The notes: a model not told the origin generated them from the letters alone. A DNA stretch of 64,000 nucleotides from Mucor racemosus (GCA_027405735.1 JAPEHQ010000001.1:1798001-1862000); one strand, 5' to 3'; positions 43,363 to 53,618 are shown, counted from the stretch's first letter. Translations and numbers: made by a program.

Positions 43363-46300
43363 ATGGGTGATCACCAACAGTTTAATGCCGCAATGTTTGC
43401 TGAGCAAAATCAACAAATGATGACCAACATGATGAGGGCTTTCATGGAATCACAATCCCCCCAAACAAAGCTGCCTACACCACCTACTTACAGTGGTAAT
43501 CGTGATGCGTCAGAGATTGATGCATGGATCCGACTAATTGAAAAACAAAAAACACACAATATGTGGAGTGAAACAAAAACTTACAATTTTGCTTCTTCCT
43601 TATTATCAGGACGTGCCGCAACTATTATTTCGCATTACGAGGATCCGGATAGTAATTTCGAGACGCCAACTACATGGGAACAGCTAAAAATTATTCTCAT
43701 CACAAATTTTTGTCCTTCAAATGATCAAGACTTAGCGCGAGATTTACTTGTGACAATCCATCAAACTGGATCTATCAGAGATGATGTTGATAGATTTATG
43801 GATGCAGTAATCCCCATCAAAGATATTAATGAAAGAGAAAAATGTGATAGATTTATGCGTGGACTAAAGGATAAAGATTTGATCGCTCAGATCCGTTCAA
43901 TGAGAATTGAAAATCGTACATTGGAGAAATTATTTTCTGATTCCTTAGCATATGAATTCGCACATCATCCCGAAATCACTTCAGGCGCTCAAAGTAACTC
44001 TGGATACAAGGATTACAACCGTAACAACGATGTTCAAGCCATGGAACTCGATGCAATTATGCAAAATCGTAAAAACAACAACAACCAGTATTACAAAAAC
44101 AACAGCAAGAATTACAACAACAACAACAAGGGCTACAACAGCAACAACAACAATAACAACAATAACAACAAGAACTACAATAACCAGCGCCATCGAAACA
44201 ATAAAAGCAGACCTTACGACCCTAATGTCACTTGTTATCATTGTAAAAAAATTGGACATATGACAACCGATTGTTTTGCTCGTGCTTTGGATATCATGCA
44301 TGCATTTGATAAATTAGATATTAATATTCGCAACAAGATTTTCAAGTCCGTTGGTGCTTTGAATTGTATTGAAGATATCAGTTCAGAGGAACAGCACAAT
44401 TGTGATTGTAGTCAGTGTAGCGCATCATCGTCTAATAATAAATCTCATGGTTCTTCTTATTTGCTGTCTTTATGTGATAAAATTGTTGAGAAAAAGAATA
44501 AACAACTACATGATATTAATCAAATTATTACAATGATTGATTCTAATAATGTGGCCCCTTCATCTGTTACTCCTGAGAACCCCTCGTTAACACCTTCTAT
44601 GAATCAACAAAACACAAACATTCCAACTAGTAGTGATTTAAGTTCAATGTCAAATCCAATTGGGGAAAAGGTGAACCCAGTTAGTGCTCGTCGCCCGGTT
44701 GAATTGGTTCCAATTACACGAGATCTACAAGTACTCAGTAACACCTCGCCAACAACTATGGACTTTACAACTGACTCGGTTTATCTGACCAACTTATTAA
44801 ATGCAACAAATGCTTCAACTCTGCCATTGTACTCCGCAAATATCAATTTAAACAATTCTTTGAATGTGGTAAATGTCAAATGTCTAATTGATAATGGAGC
44901 TAGTGAAAACTATATTTCCGGTAGAATTGCAAGAATAATTGATGGCCAACGTAGTCAAATTCAAGGTAGAGAAGTTGAAACGGCAGGTGGGAATGTATCT
45001 CCTATAAATGAAAAGATTATCTTTGGATTGAACTTACAAGGTCACATTAGCTCAATGTCAGCGTTTGTTTTCGATACAAAATTCGATATTATTCTCGGTA
45101 GATCATGGTTAAAAGAACACAAACCTATTGCAGACTGGTTTGATGACACTTGGACTCTGTCTTGTTGTGGTGACCAAAATATCATTGTGACGCCATCGTC
45201 TTCATCTTGTGTTGCAAACACAACTATTAAACAACCACCTGAATTGAACTATTTAGTATCACACTTACAAATGGAGAATATACTAGAAGAAGACGGCATA
45301 GAAGCTTGCTTTTTATATTTGATCGACGAATCCAAAAAGGATGGCGCAGATCTTGGAATCAACAAAGAAAATATAATGTGGACAAAACAACTTATGAAGG
45401 ATTTCCCAACTGTATTCCAAGATAAATTACCTGGTCTTCCACCAAATCGAGAAAATTTTGCTCATGTAATCAATGTACCTGAAGGAGTTAATCCTATTAA
45501 TCGGCCTCCTTTTCGTATGAGCCCAGCTGAACTCGATGAATTACAACGCCAATTGAGTGAATTGTCATCTCTAGGACTTATCAGACCATCATCATCACCA
45601 TGGGGTGCTCCAGTACTTTTTGTCAAGAAAAAAAATGGAGAAATGAGAATGTGTATTGATTACAGAGCTTTGAACAAAGTTACCGTTCGCAATTCCACTC
45701 CTTTACCTCGTATAGACGAGTGCTTAGATCGTTTACAAGGTGCATCGTGGTTTACTTGTTTGGATCTCCGCTCGGGCTATCACCAAATTAGGCTCCAGGA
45801 ATCGGATATACCCCTCACCGGTTTTAATACCCGATATGGCAAGTGGGAATGGCTTGTACTACCTTTCGGACTTTCAAATGCACCACCATCTTACCAAACT
45901 TGGATGAACGGAGTTTTAAAAGATTGTATTGATAAGTTTGCTTTGGTTTATTTAGACGATTGTTGTATTTATAGCTCTAATTTGGAAGATCACATCAAAC
46001 ATGTTCGTCAAGTATTATCTATATTTGAAAAAGAAGGTCTAATCATCAATTTGAAAAAATGCGAATTTGGGAAACGTGAATTGGAATTCTTAGGTTATAG
46101 GGTTTCAGCTAAAGGCATTTTACCATCTTCGTCAAAAGTAAAAGCAATTCAAGAATGGCCAAGACCTACAAATGTGCAAGAGGTACGCCAATTTGTTGGA
46201 TTAGCTCAACATTATCGTCGTTTCTGCCCTTCGTTCTCCTCGATTGCAGCTCCTCTAACTGAATTAACTCATGGTAATGGCGCCAAAAAACGTGCTATTG

Positions 46301-49149
46301 TTTGGAATGCTGAATGTGAAGCTAGTTTTACAGCTATAAAACAAATGCTTACTTCTCCACCATTATTAAAACTACCAGATATGAGCCAACCTTACAGAAT
46401 TGAAACTGATTCAAGTGATTTTGGTGTCGGAGCAGTACTATTACAACAGGAGCCCAATACTAACTCGTGGTTACCAATCGCATATGAATCTAAGAAGCTG
46501 TCAAAAGCAGAACAAAAATTACCAGCTCAAGAACGTGAACTTATTGCAATTATTCATGCCTTACGAACTTGGCGCTGTTTTATTGATGGGTGTCAGGGTG
46601 GTTATACAGTTTACAGCGATCATAAACCATTAATTTATTTTCACTCCCAAGTAAACCCTACACCGCGTTTAGTTCGTTGGATTGCAGATTATGAATTATT
46701 TTCGCCAAAAATTGAATATAAAGCTGGAAAAGACAATCAAGTTGCCGATGCACTCTCTAGAAAACCTGATCTACTTATTGATGATGGTGTGGAAATACCT
46801 CCTCTAAAACCTGAATACTTGTATGCTGCTTGGGATCAATTATCTGATCAAATCAAAACGGATTGGCCTATTTTATATGTCGACAAGAATTATGAAAAAA
46901 TGAAATCTGATGTGTTGCGAAAACGGATGGAAAAAGAAGAAGATCAGTTTGTTGTTCGTCAAAAGACAGTATATAGAAAAGTGAAATTAGAATCAGGCAA
47001 GGTACTCGAACTTAAGTTTATCCCATTTTCAGAACGAGCAGATTTGGTTTTCAAATATCATGAGTCATTTGGCCATGCAGGTATCAAAACTATGTTGAAA
47101 ATGTTTGCAGAACGTTATTGGTGGCCTGGTTTTCGTAAGGACATTCTAGAATGGCTTAAAACTTGTACAGCTTGTCAATTGAATAGTCGACGTGATCATG
47201 TGCATCAAGATGTTATGCATCCTCTTCAAATACCAAAAGCTTTTGATCGTTGGCACATAGACTTTGTGGGTGAATTACCTACAACATCAAACGGCAATAA
47301 ATGGTTACTGACAGCAGTGGATTACTTGACTAACTGGCCAATTGCAAGAGCTGTTTCTGTGGCATCAATGGAAGCTGTAGCTGATTTCATCTATGAGGAA
47401 ATTGTTATGCGTTTTGGTTGCCCATCCGAAATTATTACAGATCGTGGTGCTAACTTTACTAGTGGTTTGGTTCAAGCTTACACTAAACGTATTGGTACAA
47501 ATCACAAATTGACATCTGCGTTCCATCCTCGTACAAATTCTAAGGTGGAAAGATACAATGGCGTGATAAAGCAAATGTTGCGAAAGTACGTAAATGGTGC
47601 AATTCATCGCTGGGTCGATTTTGTTAACACTGCTTTGTGGGCAAGTCGAGTAAGGGTACATTCTACTACTGGATTTAGTCCATTTTACTTGGTTTATGGC
47701 CGTGAACCTAGACTACCCGGTGACATTTTGAGACCATATATTACCCGTGAAATGCTTTTGGACAAACGGACAGTGGCAGATATTACTTCGCGTGAGTTGG
47801 AACTATTAGGCCAACATCGTGCCGCCGCTGAGTTCCGGTTAAAAGCCATGGGCGAAGCCGATAAAAAACGTTGGGATGCAAAAATCAAACCTACTAGTTT
47901 TGAAATTGGTGATATGGTCATATTAACTCACGAAGGCAAATTTGGTTTGGAACCTCGTTTCAAAAGCCCCTATATTGTAACAAAAGTTTTTCCTGATTAT
48001 GGTACGTATCAACTGGAAACAATAGCTGGCGAACCGCTCCAATCTTTGGTACACGTAGATAGGATTAAAGCAGCTAATGGCGAAAAACCCCTCGTTCCCT
48101 TGTATGATCCTACTACTAGTCGTCGAGCAGTTCGTGAAGCTGATCGTTTACGTATGGATACTACTAATATGGCAAAAATTTTACCGAAATTACCATCAAA
48201 CAGCCAACTTTCAGTTAGTATACCATCAGAACAAAATTTAAATCAACCACAAGACGACTACATTGATATGCCAGTACCTAAAACCATAAATAGCCAAAGT
48301 ACATCTGAAATTGCTAAAAATTCTACACCAAACTCAATATCAGAAGAAGATCTCTCAGTTCATGGCAGTAGTATTATGGATGAAACAGAAAACAATGATC
48401 GTGTGTTTGAACACGTACTTGACGGCTATGATTTTATGTCTTCTGCGGATAGTGATATCGAAATTCCGGATCAACCGATAAAACCATCATCCTCAAGTTC
48501 AACTGTTTCCTCAACTGTTTCTTCATCTTATTTACCTTCAGCTCATGCCGATCATGAAACATTAAATGAGAAAATTAGTGTAGACTCTGGTAGTGATATT
48601 GACGAAAGAGTATCAGAAACTGAAAGCAATGAGCAAATGCTAAACGCAGAACTCGAAGAATCAAATACAAACCCTGAAAATATTAACTCTCCACTAGAAA
48701 ATACCAATTTACCCCCAGATTCAATCACTCAAGAAACAAATATTACCACAGCCACCTCAAATCAAGTGCCTTCCAGTGATTTTTCTTTTGCTCCACCTCC
48801 AAATCAAACAAAAATATCTCAAGCAAATACCACTAAAACTGAGAAATTTATTGATTTATCGTTTAAACTACCTTCTTCTTCCAATCCCACTCCTGAATCT
48901 TCTACAACTGCCATGACCAAATCCAACGATGTTCAGGGTCGAACATCTGTCTCGAAGGGGGGTGATGTCAGTATCAGTGTTGATACAAGTAGTGATCCTG
49001 ATCTGCAGGATATCATTGAGATGTTGAACTCCAACCGAAATAAGAAACGGAAGTTTAAACCTAAAATACCAGCAACAAGAAATATCAAACAAAGATTAAA
49101 TATGATTACACAAAGTATATTGAATATCTTGACGGTACAACCGTATTAA
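43363..49149 (+). CDS. Ty3/gypsy Gag-Pol polyprotein, single intact ORF (1,928 aa)
   Basis: One uninterrupted frame carries all retrotransposon domains. Gag: retrotransposon-gag helical region (TWEQLKIILITNFCPS), an Asn-rich low-complexity run at about 235-275, then the nucleocapsid knuckle CYHCKKIGHMTTDC (from 291). Protease: LIDNGAS (D510; DNG instead of the usual D-T/S-G). Reverse transcriptase: IDYRALNKVT through YLDD (863-866). RNase H: ETDSSDFGVGAVLL (D1016). Integrase: HHCC zinc finger (HESFGHAG...CTACQ, from about 1232), then D1300, D1360 and E1396 (DD35E), with a GPY/F-like module after it. A Ser/Asp/Glu-rich C-terminal extension of about 300 residues follows with no domain I recognise. 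There is no gag-pol frameshift. The last about 60 residues are encoded inside the 3' LTR. The intact frame and near-identical LTRs suggest a recently active element. Confidence 0.96.
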   Translation: MGDHQQFNAAMFAEQNQQMMTNMMRAFMESQSPQTKLPTPPTYSGNRDASEIDAWIRLIEKQKTHNMWSETKTYNFASSLLSGRAATIISHYEDPDSNFETPTTWEQLKIILITNFCPSNDQDLARDLLVTIHQTGSIRDDVDRFMDAVIPIKDINEREKCDRFMRGLKDKDLIAQIRSMRIENRTLEKLFSDSLAYEFAHHPEITSGAQSNSGYKDYNRNNDVQAMELDAIMQNRKNNNNQYYKNNSKNYNNNNKGYNSNNNNNNNNNKNYNNQRHRNNKSRPYDPNVTCYHCKKIGHMTTDCFARALDIMHAFDKLDINIRNKIFKSVGALNCIEDISSEEQHNCDCSQCSASSSNNKSHGSSYLLSLCDKIVEKKNKQLHDINQIITMIDSNNVAPSSVTPENPSLTPSMNQQNTNIPTSSDLSSMSNPIGEKVNPVSARRPVELVPITRDLQVLSNTSPTTMDFTTDSVYLTNLLNATNASTLPLYSANINLNNSLNVVNVKCLIDNGASENYISGRIARIIDGQRSQIQGREVETAGGNVSPINEKIIFGLNLQGHISSMSAFVFDTKFDIILGRSWLKEHKPIADWFDDTWTLSCCGDQNIIVTPSSSSCVANTTIKQPPELNYLVSHLQMENILEEDGIEACFLYLIDESKKDGADLGINKENIMWTKQLMKDFPTVFQDKLPGLPPNRENFAHVINVPEGVNPINRPPFRMSPAELDELQRQLSELSSLGLIRPSSSPWGAPVLFVKKKNGEMRMCIDYRALNKVTVRNSTPLPRIDECLDRLQGASWFTCLDLRSGYHQIRLQESDIPLTGFNTRYGKWEWLVLPFGLSNAPPSYQTWMNGVLKDCIDKFALVYLDDCCIYSSNLEDHIKHVRQVLSIFEKEGLIINLKKCEFGKRELEFLGYRVSAKGILPSSSKVKAIQEWPRPTNVQEVRQFVGLAQHYRRFCPSFSSIAAPLTELTHGNGAKKRAIVWNAECEASFTAIKQMLTSPPLLKLPDMSQPYRIETDSSDFGVGAVLLQQEPNTNSWLPIAYESKKLSKAEQKLPAQERELIAIIHALRTWRCFIDGCQGGYTVYSDHKPLIYFHSQVNPTPRLVRWIADYELFSPKIEYKAGKDNQVADALSRKPDLLIDDGVEIPPLKPEYLYAAWDQLSDQIKTDWPILYVDKNYEKMKSDVLRKRMEKEEDQFVVRQKTVYRKVKLESGKVLELKFIPFSERADLVFKYHESFGHAGIKTMLKMFAERYWWPGFRKDILEWLKTCTACQLNSRRDHVHQDVMHPLQIPKAFDRWHIDFVGELPTTSNGNKWLLTAVDYLTNWPIARAVSVASMEAVADFIYEEIVMRFGCPSEIITDRGANFTSGLVQAYTKRIGTNHKLTSAFHPRTNSKVERYNGVIKQMLRKYVNGAIHRWVDFVNTALWASRVRVHSTTGFSPFYLVYGREPRLPGDILRPYITREMLLDKRTVADITSRELELLGQHRAAAEFRLKAMGEADKKRWDAKIKPTSFEIGDMVILTHEGKFGLEPRFKSPYIVTKVFPDYGTYQLETIAGEPLQSLVHVDRIKAANGEKPLVPLYDPTTSRRAVREADRLRMDTTNMAKILPKLPSNSQLSVSIPSEQNLNQPQDDYIDMPVPKTINSQSTSEIAKNSTPNSISEEDLSVHGSSIMDETENNDRVFEHVLDGYDFMSSADSDIEIPDQPIKPSSSSSTVSSTVSSSYLPSAHADHETLNEKISVDSGSDIDERVSETESNEQMLNAELEESNTNPENINSPLENTNLPPDSITQETNITTATSNQVPSSDFSFAPPPNQTKISQANTTKTEKFIDLSFKLPSSSNPTPESSTTAMTKSNDVQGRTSVSKGGDVSISVDTSSDPDLQDIIEMLNSNRNKKRKFKPKIPATRNIKQRLNMITQSILNILTVQPY
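48954..48962 (+). promoter_or_regulatory. Polypurine tract
   Basis: GAAGGGGGG lies 3 nt before the 3' LTR start (TGTCAG at 48966), the expected place for plus-strand primer formation. It is inside the polyprotein frame. Confidence 0.75.
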
Positions 49150-49300
49150 TAATAAAGACACCTTTTATTCTATCTAACTACAAAACTATAATATATATTT
49201 ACTACATACTATCTTAGTATAATATTATTATTGTTATTACTATTATTATTAATCAGACTCACCAGATACAAATACTAAATCTATATATTTGTATCTGACA
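48966..49300 (+). mobile_element. 3' LTR of the Ty3/gypsy element (335 bp)
   Basis: A near-identical copy of 42593-42927. AAAT before the 5' LTR (42589-42592) and AAAT after this LTR (49301-49304) form a 4-bp target-site duplication. The polyprotein stop codon lies inside this LTR at 49147-49149. The complete element therefore spans 42593-49300 (6,708 bp). Confidence 0.93.
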
Positions 49301-49310
49301 AAATATATCT

Positions 49311-49382
49311 TCCTCAATGGTCCAACGGCTAGGATTTATCGCTTTCACCGATACGGCCGGGGTTCGACTCCCCGTTGGGGAA
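49311..49382 (+). tRNA. tRNA-Glu (anticodon UUC)
   Basis: 72 nt folding as a standard tRNA: acceptor stem TCCTCAA/TTGGGGA (one T-G pair), A box TGGTCCAACGG, anticodon stem TATCG/CGATA with loop CTTTCAC (anticodon TTC at 49344-49346), T arm CGGGGTTCGACTCCCCG (B box GGTTCGACTCC), discriminator A, no intron. A TTTT terminator follows at 49385-49388. It closely resembles fungal tRNA-Glu(UUC). It lies 10 bp after the end of the Ty3/gypsy element and in the same orientation. Confidence 0.97.
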
Positions 49383-50884
49383 CATTTTGTTTCGTTTCGC
49401 TTCGGTAGTGCATGTAGCGCTATCAAAGACTGGTCTGTTTTGCAAATCGAACAGCAACTCTTCTTTTTTTTCTTAAATAAATTACTATCAATCAAAAATA
49501 AACAAACAATCTTGATCCCCAAAAATTATATTATACTTCCAGATTCTAGTTCAGAAGTAACACAAATCATACACGAAATTCACCAAACCTTATATACTAT
49601 TGATTTAATCTCCATCCCATTGTATTATTTTACAACTCATACAACATAATCGAATATTGACAGGATCAATATCTGAAATCTTTGTCTAATCTTTCCAAAT
49701 CTTTACTCAGTGATTATAAACCAACACATATTCATGGAAATATACGGATGTAACGATGTAACCACATCTCATATTGTTTAAATATACACAATGAATAACT
49801 AGAAATAAAGTTAAAACTAGATATATTTATTGAGTATATTGTAGGTAAAAAAGATAACGAATCCATCTCGAACGACATCAGGATTCAGGGTATTTATATG
49901 TTTTGGAAGCGTGGATATAGAGTCTACAATACAGAGTGTATGAAAGTATGATTTCATCTTCTTGAAGAACTAGTTGATTACACCATGATGATATAATAGG
50001 TTGGCCATAGCAAGTTTAGTAGGATACGATCAAGTTAAGTATATAGGATCTTCATGCTTGATTTACTTTAGACCGTGAATGTTGATACAAATGGAATAGT
50101 TGAATTCCATTTCCAGGAACGAGTTCATGATTGGCTCACTTCAGGATCTCAGGCTACACCATTTCATCATAGACTAAATGTAACATAGCTAAATGAAATA
50201 AAATTGGCATACATCATTATCACCTCATACTCATCCTTCTATGCTAAGAATAATGTCTACATAATCCTTTGAGCACTTCTACTAGTAATACATGTACCCA
50301 GTATAGTCTATGTCCTAAACACATATCATTACAATCTGCAAACTCAACTTTTTCTTTAGATGTCAGTAAAGACATTTTATTATCAAATTCAAATAACATT
50401 ATCAACATCAAGGATGTTCTAACAGACAAACATTAGTATAGGAGGTTAATTATAAATGAAGAATAATTAATTAATTATATATAGCTGTTTTATATCTAAT
50501 TATACTTTAAATTCTTATTTTAGAAAAATTGAATTTGGATATAATATAAAATTGATATATTAAAGAAATCAATCATGGTGAGTGTAAACTTTTTATATGT
50601 ACTTTCAAGAGAATTATGTAATACGTTGCATGGTAGAGAATATGACCTGTAATAAGTCAATAAACTATTACTATAAGTCAGTGATGATTGTATTAATTAC
50701 CTAATAGACCTAGAATTAGTATTATGAGTTGTACTTGTATATTACCTTATTGTTACAAAACGAAAAAAAAACGAAAATAAAATTACATAAAAAAAAATTA
50801 TTATATGGTATAAATATGATCACGTGATAATTGCTAGGGAATAGTACGCCTTATACTTCTATTATATTTATTTTATTAATTCCT
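49383..50884. repeat. Repeat spacer with possible Ty1/copia RNase H relic
   Basis: About 49,455-49,690 recurs, diverged, at about 63,755-63,995 (shared CAGATTCTAGTTCAGAAGTAA and CGAATATTGACAGGATCAAT). A minus-strand frame at 50429-50244 (MSLLTSKEKVEFADC, then LGHRLYWVHVLLVEV) resembles the Ty1/copia RNase H end (SLST-x-EAEY...LW...LL) and may be a relic. A palindrome ATCACGTGAT lies at about 50,820-50,829. Nothing else is recognised. Confidence 0.45.
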
Positions 50885-52213
50885 TTATCTATTAGGCTTT
50901 TCAATATATACAATACTTTTTTTAACTCTTTTATGCTTTAATGAAACTTCTTCTTCCATAATTTCATCTTCGTCAAAATTGATAGAATCGACTTCTAATT
51001 CATCAAGGCTCATATTTAATAATTTATTTTGTAACGTACTTATTTCAATTAGATTTTTATTTATCTTAATCTCATCATTAAATGCAATTTGTATCTTACT
51101 TTCTTTTATAGGAAACTCAAAGCCATCACTATACCAAAGCTTATGATGCGGTAATTCTTCTATATTATAATCTTTAACCATTTGCCAAATATTTTTCAGT
51201 AAACAAGATAATTTAAATTGTATATTGTAATGTTTTATATCAGATACCTGTACAGATGCTCTGTTATTATTAAACCTCTCAAATTTACTTCCTATAACAC
51301 TAAATTCATTCTCTATTATGGATCTAAAGCTTCCAAATACGCTGTTAAGATGTAATTCATTCACACTCAATTTACTATCCTTTTCTTTTCTAACTGGATA
51401 CATAAAATGCATATCTTTAAATTCATATCCAAGATTAATTCCATTTTCTTTAAATTGGTTTATAAATAGTGGATAACCTCCATCCATAGCCAAACAATCA
51501 CCAATATGTAGTTTATTATAGAGATTCATTTTTAAGAACATTGTACCATCATTAGATTCACCACATTTTTCGGAGTCTGAAATATAAATTATCATTTTAT
51601 TCATATCACAAACAATTTGAGTTCTGACACCTGGTTTTTTTAATTTATAAGAATGTAATTTTATTCTTTCTGTATCTGGATTGTAGTATTTTATTTTTGA
51701 GTCATGACCATCTATAATTAAAGTTACATTCTTAAATCCTATTGGGTTATATAGTTTTGCAGATAATAATCTTATCTTTATATTTGAAAATAAGTTTAAC
51801 AAATCTGTGTTTATTATTTTATTGATTCTTTTATAATTGTCTATCCAAAAATTTTTATATAAATCATAAAAAGTAGCATAGCACATAAATTGAGACATTT
51901 TCTGCCCTGATAGACCACAAACTAAATGATATAATAAAATAAGACCTTTATCTAATTCAGGATATGGACCTGGATACTCTTGTGTCCCATATAAAATATT
52001 TAAAAAGTAAAATACAGGAATATAGCCTAATTGATTAAGTAATACATCTTTTATAAAATTTATATCTTTCATATATTTTAAAGTAGTTCTATGATTATAT
52101 TTTTTACTAATTATTTTCCAATTAGATTCATAAAAATACCATTTATCAATTATTAATCTATTAATCTCTATATTAATCTTTTCTTTTATATTCTCTTCTT
52201 CTGTGTCATTCAT
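50885..52213 (-). CDS. DDE-superfamily transposase (DDE_Tnp_4/Harbinger-like), intact ORF
   Basis: An intact single-exon 442-residue ORF. A DDE-type RNase H core is visible: TLIIDGHDSKI (D168), then a strand pair (TQIVCDMNKMIIYISD), GDCLAMDGGYPLFI (D244) and FRSIIENEFSVIGSKFERF (E303 near the end of the core). The order and the 'DGHDSKI', 'DGGYP' and 'E-N-E-F' motifs fit DDE_Tnp_4-like nucleases of the PIF/Harbinger/IS5 group. An N-terminal helical region would hold DNA binding. The C-terminus is acidic, then basic. Codon use is extremely AT-rich compared with the host genes. I could not find terminal inverted repeats with confidence. As it lies among decayed elements yet has no stop, it may be a recent insertion or under selection. 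It might move the MITEs with 3-bp duplications in this window (inference). Confidence 0.75.
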   Translation of the reverse strand: MNDTEEENIKEKINIEINRLIIDKWYFYESNWKIISKKYNHRTTLKYMKDINFIKDVLLNQLGYIPVFYFLNILYGTQEYPGPYPELDKGLILLYHLVCGLSGQKMSQFMCYATFYDLYKNFWIDNYKRINKIINTDLLNLFSNIKIRLLSAKLYNPIGFKNVTLIIDGHDSKIKYYNPDTERIKLHSYKLKKPGVRTQIVCDMNKMIIYISDSEKCGESNDGTMFLKMNLYNKLHIGDCLAMDGGYPLFINQFKENGINLGYEFKDMHFMYPVRKEKDSKLSVNELHLNSVFGSFRSIIENEFSVIGSKFERFNNNRASVQVSDIKHYNIQFKLSCLLKNIWQMVKDYNIEELPHHKLWYSDGFEFPIKESKIQIAFNDEIKINKNLIEISTLQNKLLNMSLDELEVDSINFDEDEIMEEEVSLKHKRVKKSIVYIEKPNR

Positions 52214-53618
52214 TTATCATTGTATACCTTTTTCAATTATTAATATTTAAATATGCATTAAATGATAAAATGAGATTATCTGTCTGAATTTAGGATATAA
52301 AAAATAAAAAGAATATAAATTCAATCTGACCAGACGCCATAAATAACAACATTTCAAAAGAACAATTAATAAAGATATCTTATTTCTTACCTATATTTTG
52401 ATTATATACTATTCTTCATATCATTTTTGATATTCTTTGCTTTACATTTACTATTTTATAAGACCCCTTGAACTATTTTATATATATTTCATTGTACATT
52501 TCTTATTTTTCTTTATTCATTTCGTTTTATATATTTATATAAAACATTTATTATAGTTGGACAACTTAAAACTTGGTGCTCACTTAATAGATATAACTGC
52601 ATTGGCTATACTCTATTCTCTTATTCTTTATTTCTTATTCACTTTACTACAATCTCAATGGTAACAACATCTTTGGGATGCATTTATACACATTAATTAT
52701 AACTAGTGATATTAAACGATCCGAGCTTTTTTTTTGTGCGTGACTAGAGCTCATTTACCCCACACGAGCTTTTTTATGCAGCGACTAAAACTCATCATCT
52801 CAATGCGAGCTTTATTTTACCTTTCCAGTGACAAATATCTAAAGTAAAGCAAACTTATGAACGTCAATTGACAATTATCTAAAGTAATAATGTCATATCA
52901 TTTACTAATTATTATTTAAGTCTGAACTTTTTGAAAAAAAGTCAAAAGCTCGGCTCGTGATTTATACCTAGCTATAACACTAATTATAAACTGAGACCTA
53001 TTATGAGTTATTGATGAAATGCACAAATTTTAGAATAAATATTGTAGCAGCAAGAAAAATGTATAATTTAATAAAAAAACTGGTTAAATTAAATCACGCA
53101 CAAAAACTAAAGATAATATTTATTTAATATCATCAATAATTTGTCTTATTTATATACAAACTCTATATTACATTTATCCGTTAGATCAGTATTGGATCAA
53201 TTATATCTTTCTGACATCCCCTGTCAGATCAATCTATTTACATTAGTAACACAGCACATTTAAGTTGAGTTTATTTTATGTAGCTAAATCCAACAAATGG
53301 ATATGTCTCACATATCCCGTTTCCTGGATCTTACTTTAGAACAATAAGAACAATCGAGAATGTTGTGATAAAATGGTTAGCTGACTTTTTAAGAATAAGG
53401 ACTACAAATCAAAAGGTTTATTATCTCACAATGAACAGGTGGATGCAACACCATACACCACGAACTGTAAACCTCCTCGAATGCGAGCAATCTTACCGCC
53501 TCTGAAGTTGGTTTACCGTTCTCATTACTAGCCGTTCAATTTCGTTACGCTCAATCACGTCGTCGCCCTATGGGCTCGCTTTTTTTGCAGTTTTTTTTAA
53601 TGAATGTATCATAAATGG
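52214..53618. repeat. Mixed repeat DNA
   Basis: It contains an LTR-like segment (about 52,660-52,720 and 52,975-53,020) shared with about 25,975-26,300 and 39,060-39,310, interrupted by the CCGAGC foldback element at 52721-52953. About 53,040-53,470 is a diverged relative of about 62,130-62,510. The first CTCGYTACGCTC-type motif lies at about 53,525-53,590. No gene. Confidence 0.6.
52721..52953. mobile_element. Small element with CCGAGCTTTT inverted ends and internal tandem units
   Basis: 233 bp bounded by CCGAGCTTTT and AAAAGCTCGG (perfect 10-bp inverted repeat; extendable to CGAKCCGAGC). It has three tandem units starting GAGCTTT at 52723, 52766 and 52807 (periods 43 and 41 bp) that alternate with GACTAGAGCTCAT/GACTAAAACTCAT. 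It sits inside an LTR-like repeat that is uninterrupted at about 26,120. The target duplication is unclear. Confidence 0.6.

Noticed and set aside
43952..44301. Overlapping T-rich and V-rich ORFs in the gag region
   Set aside because: Alternative frames and antisense of the Asn codon repeat in Gag.
42593..49300. Interpreting the Ty3/gypsy element as an endogenous virus with an envelope gene
   Set aside because: There is a single gag-pol frame and no additional ORF with signal peptide or membrane segments before the 3' LTR.
50740..52340. Terminal inverted repeats for the DDE transposase gene
   Set aside because: Several short AT-rich matches were seen on both sides but none is longer than chance or flanked by a duplication.
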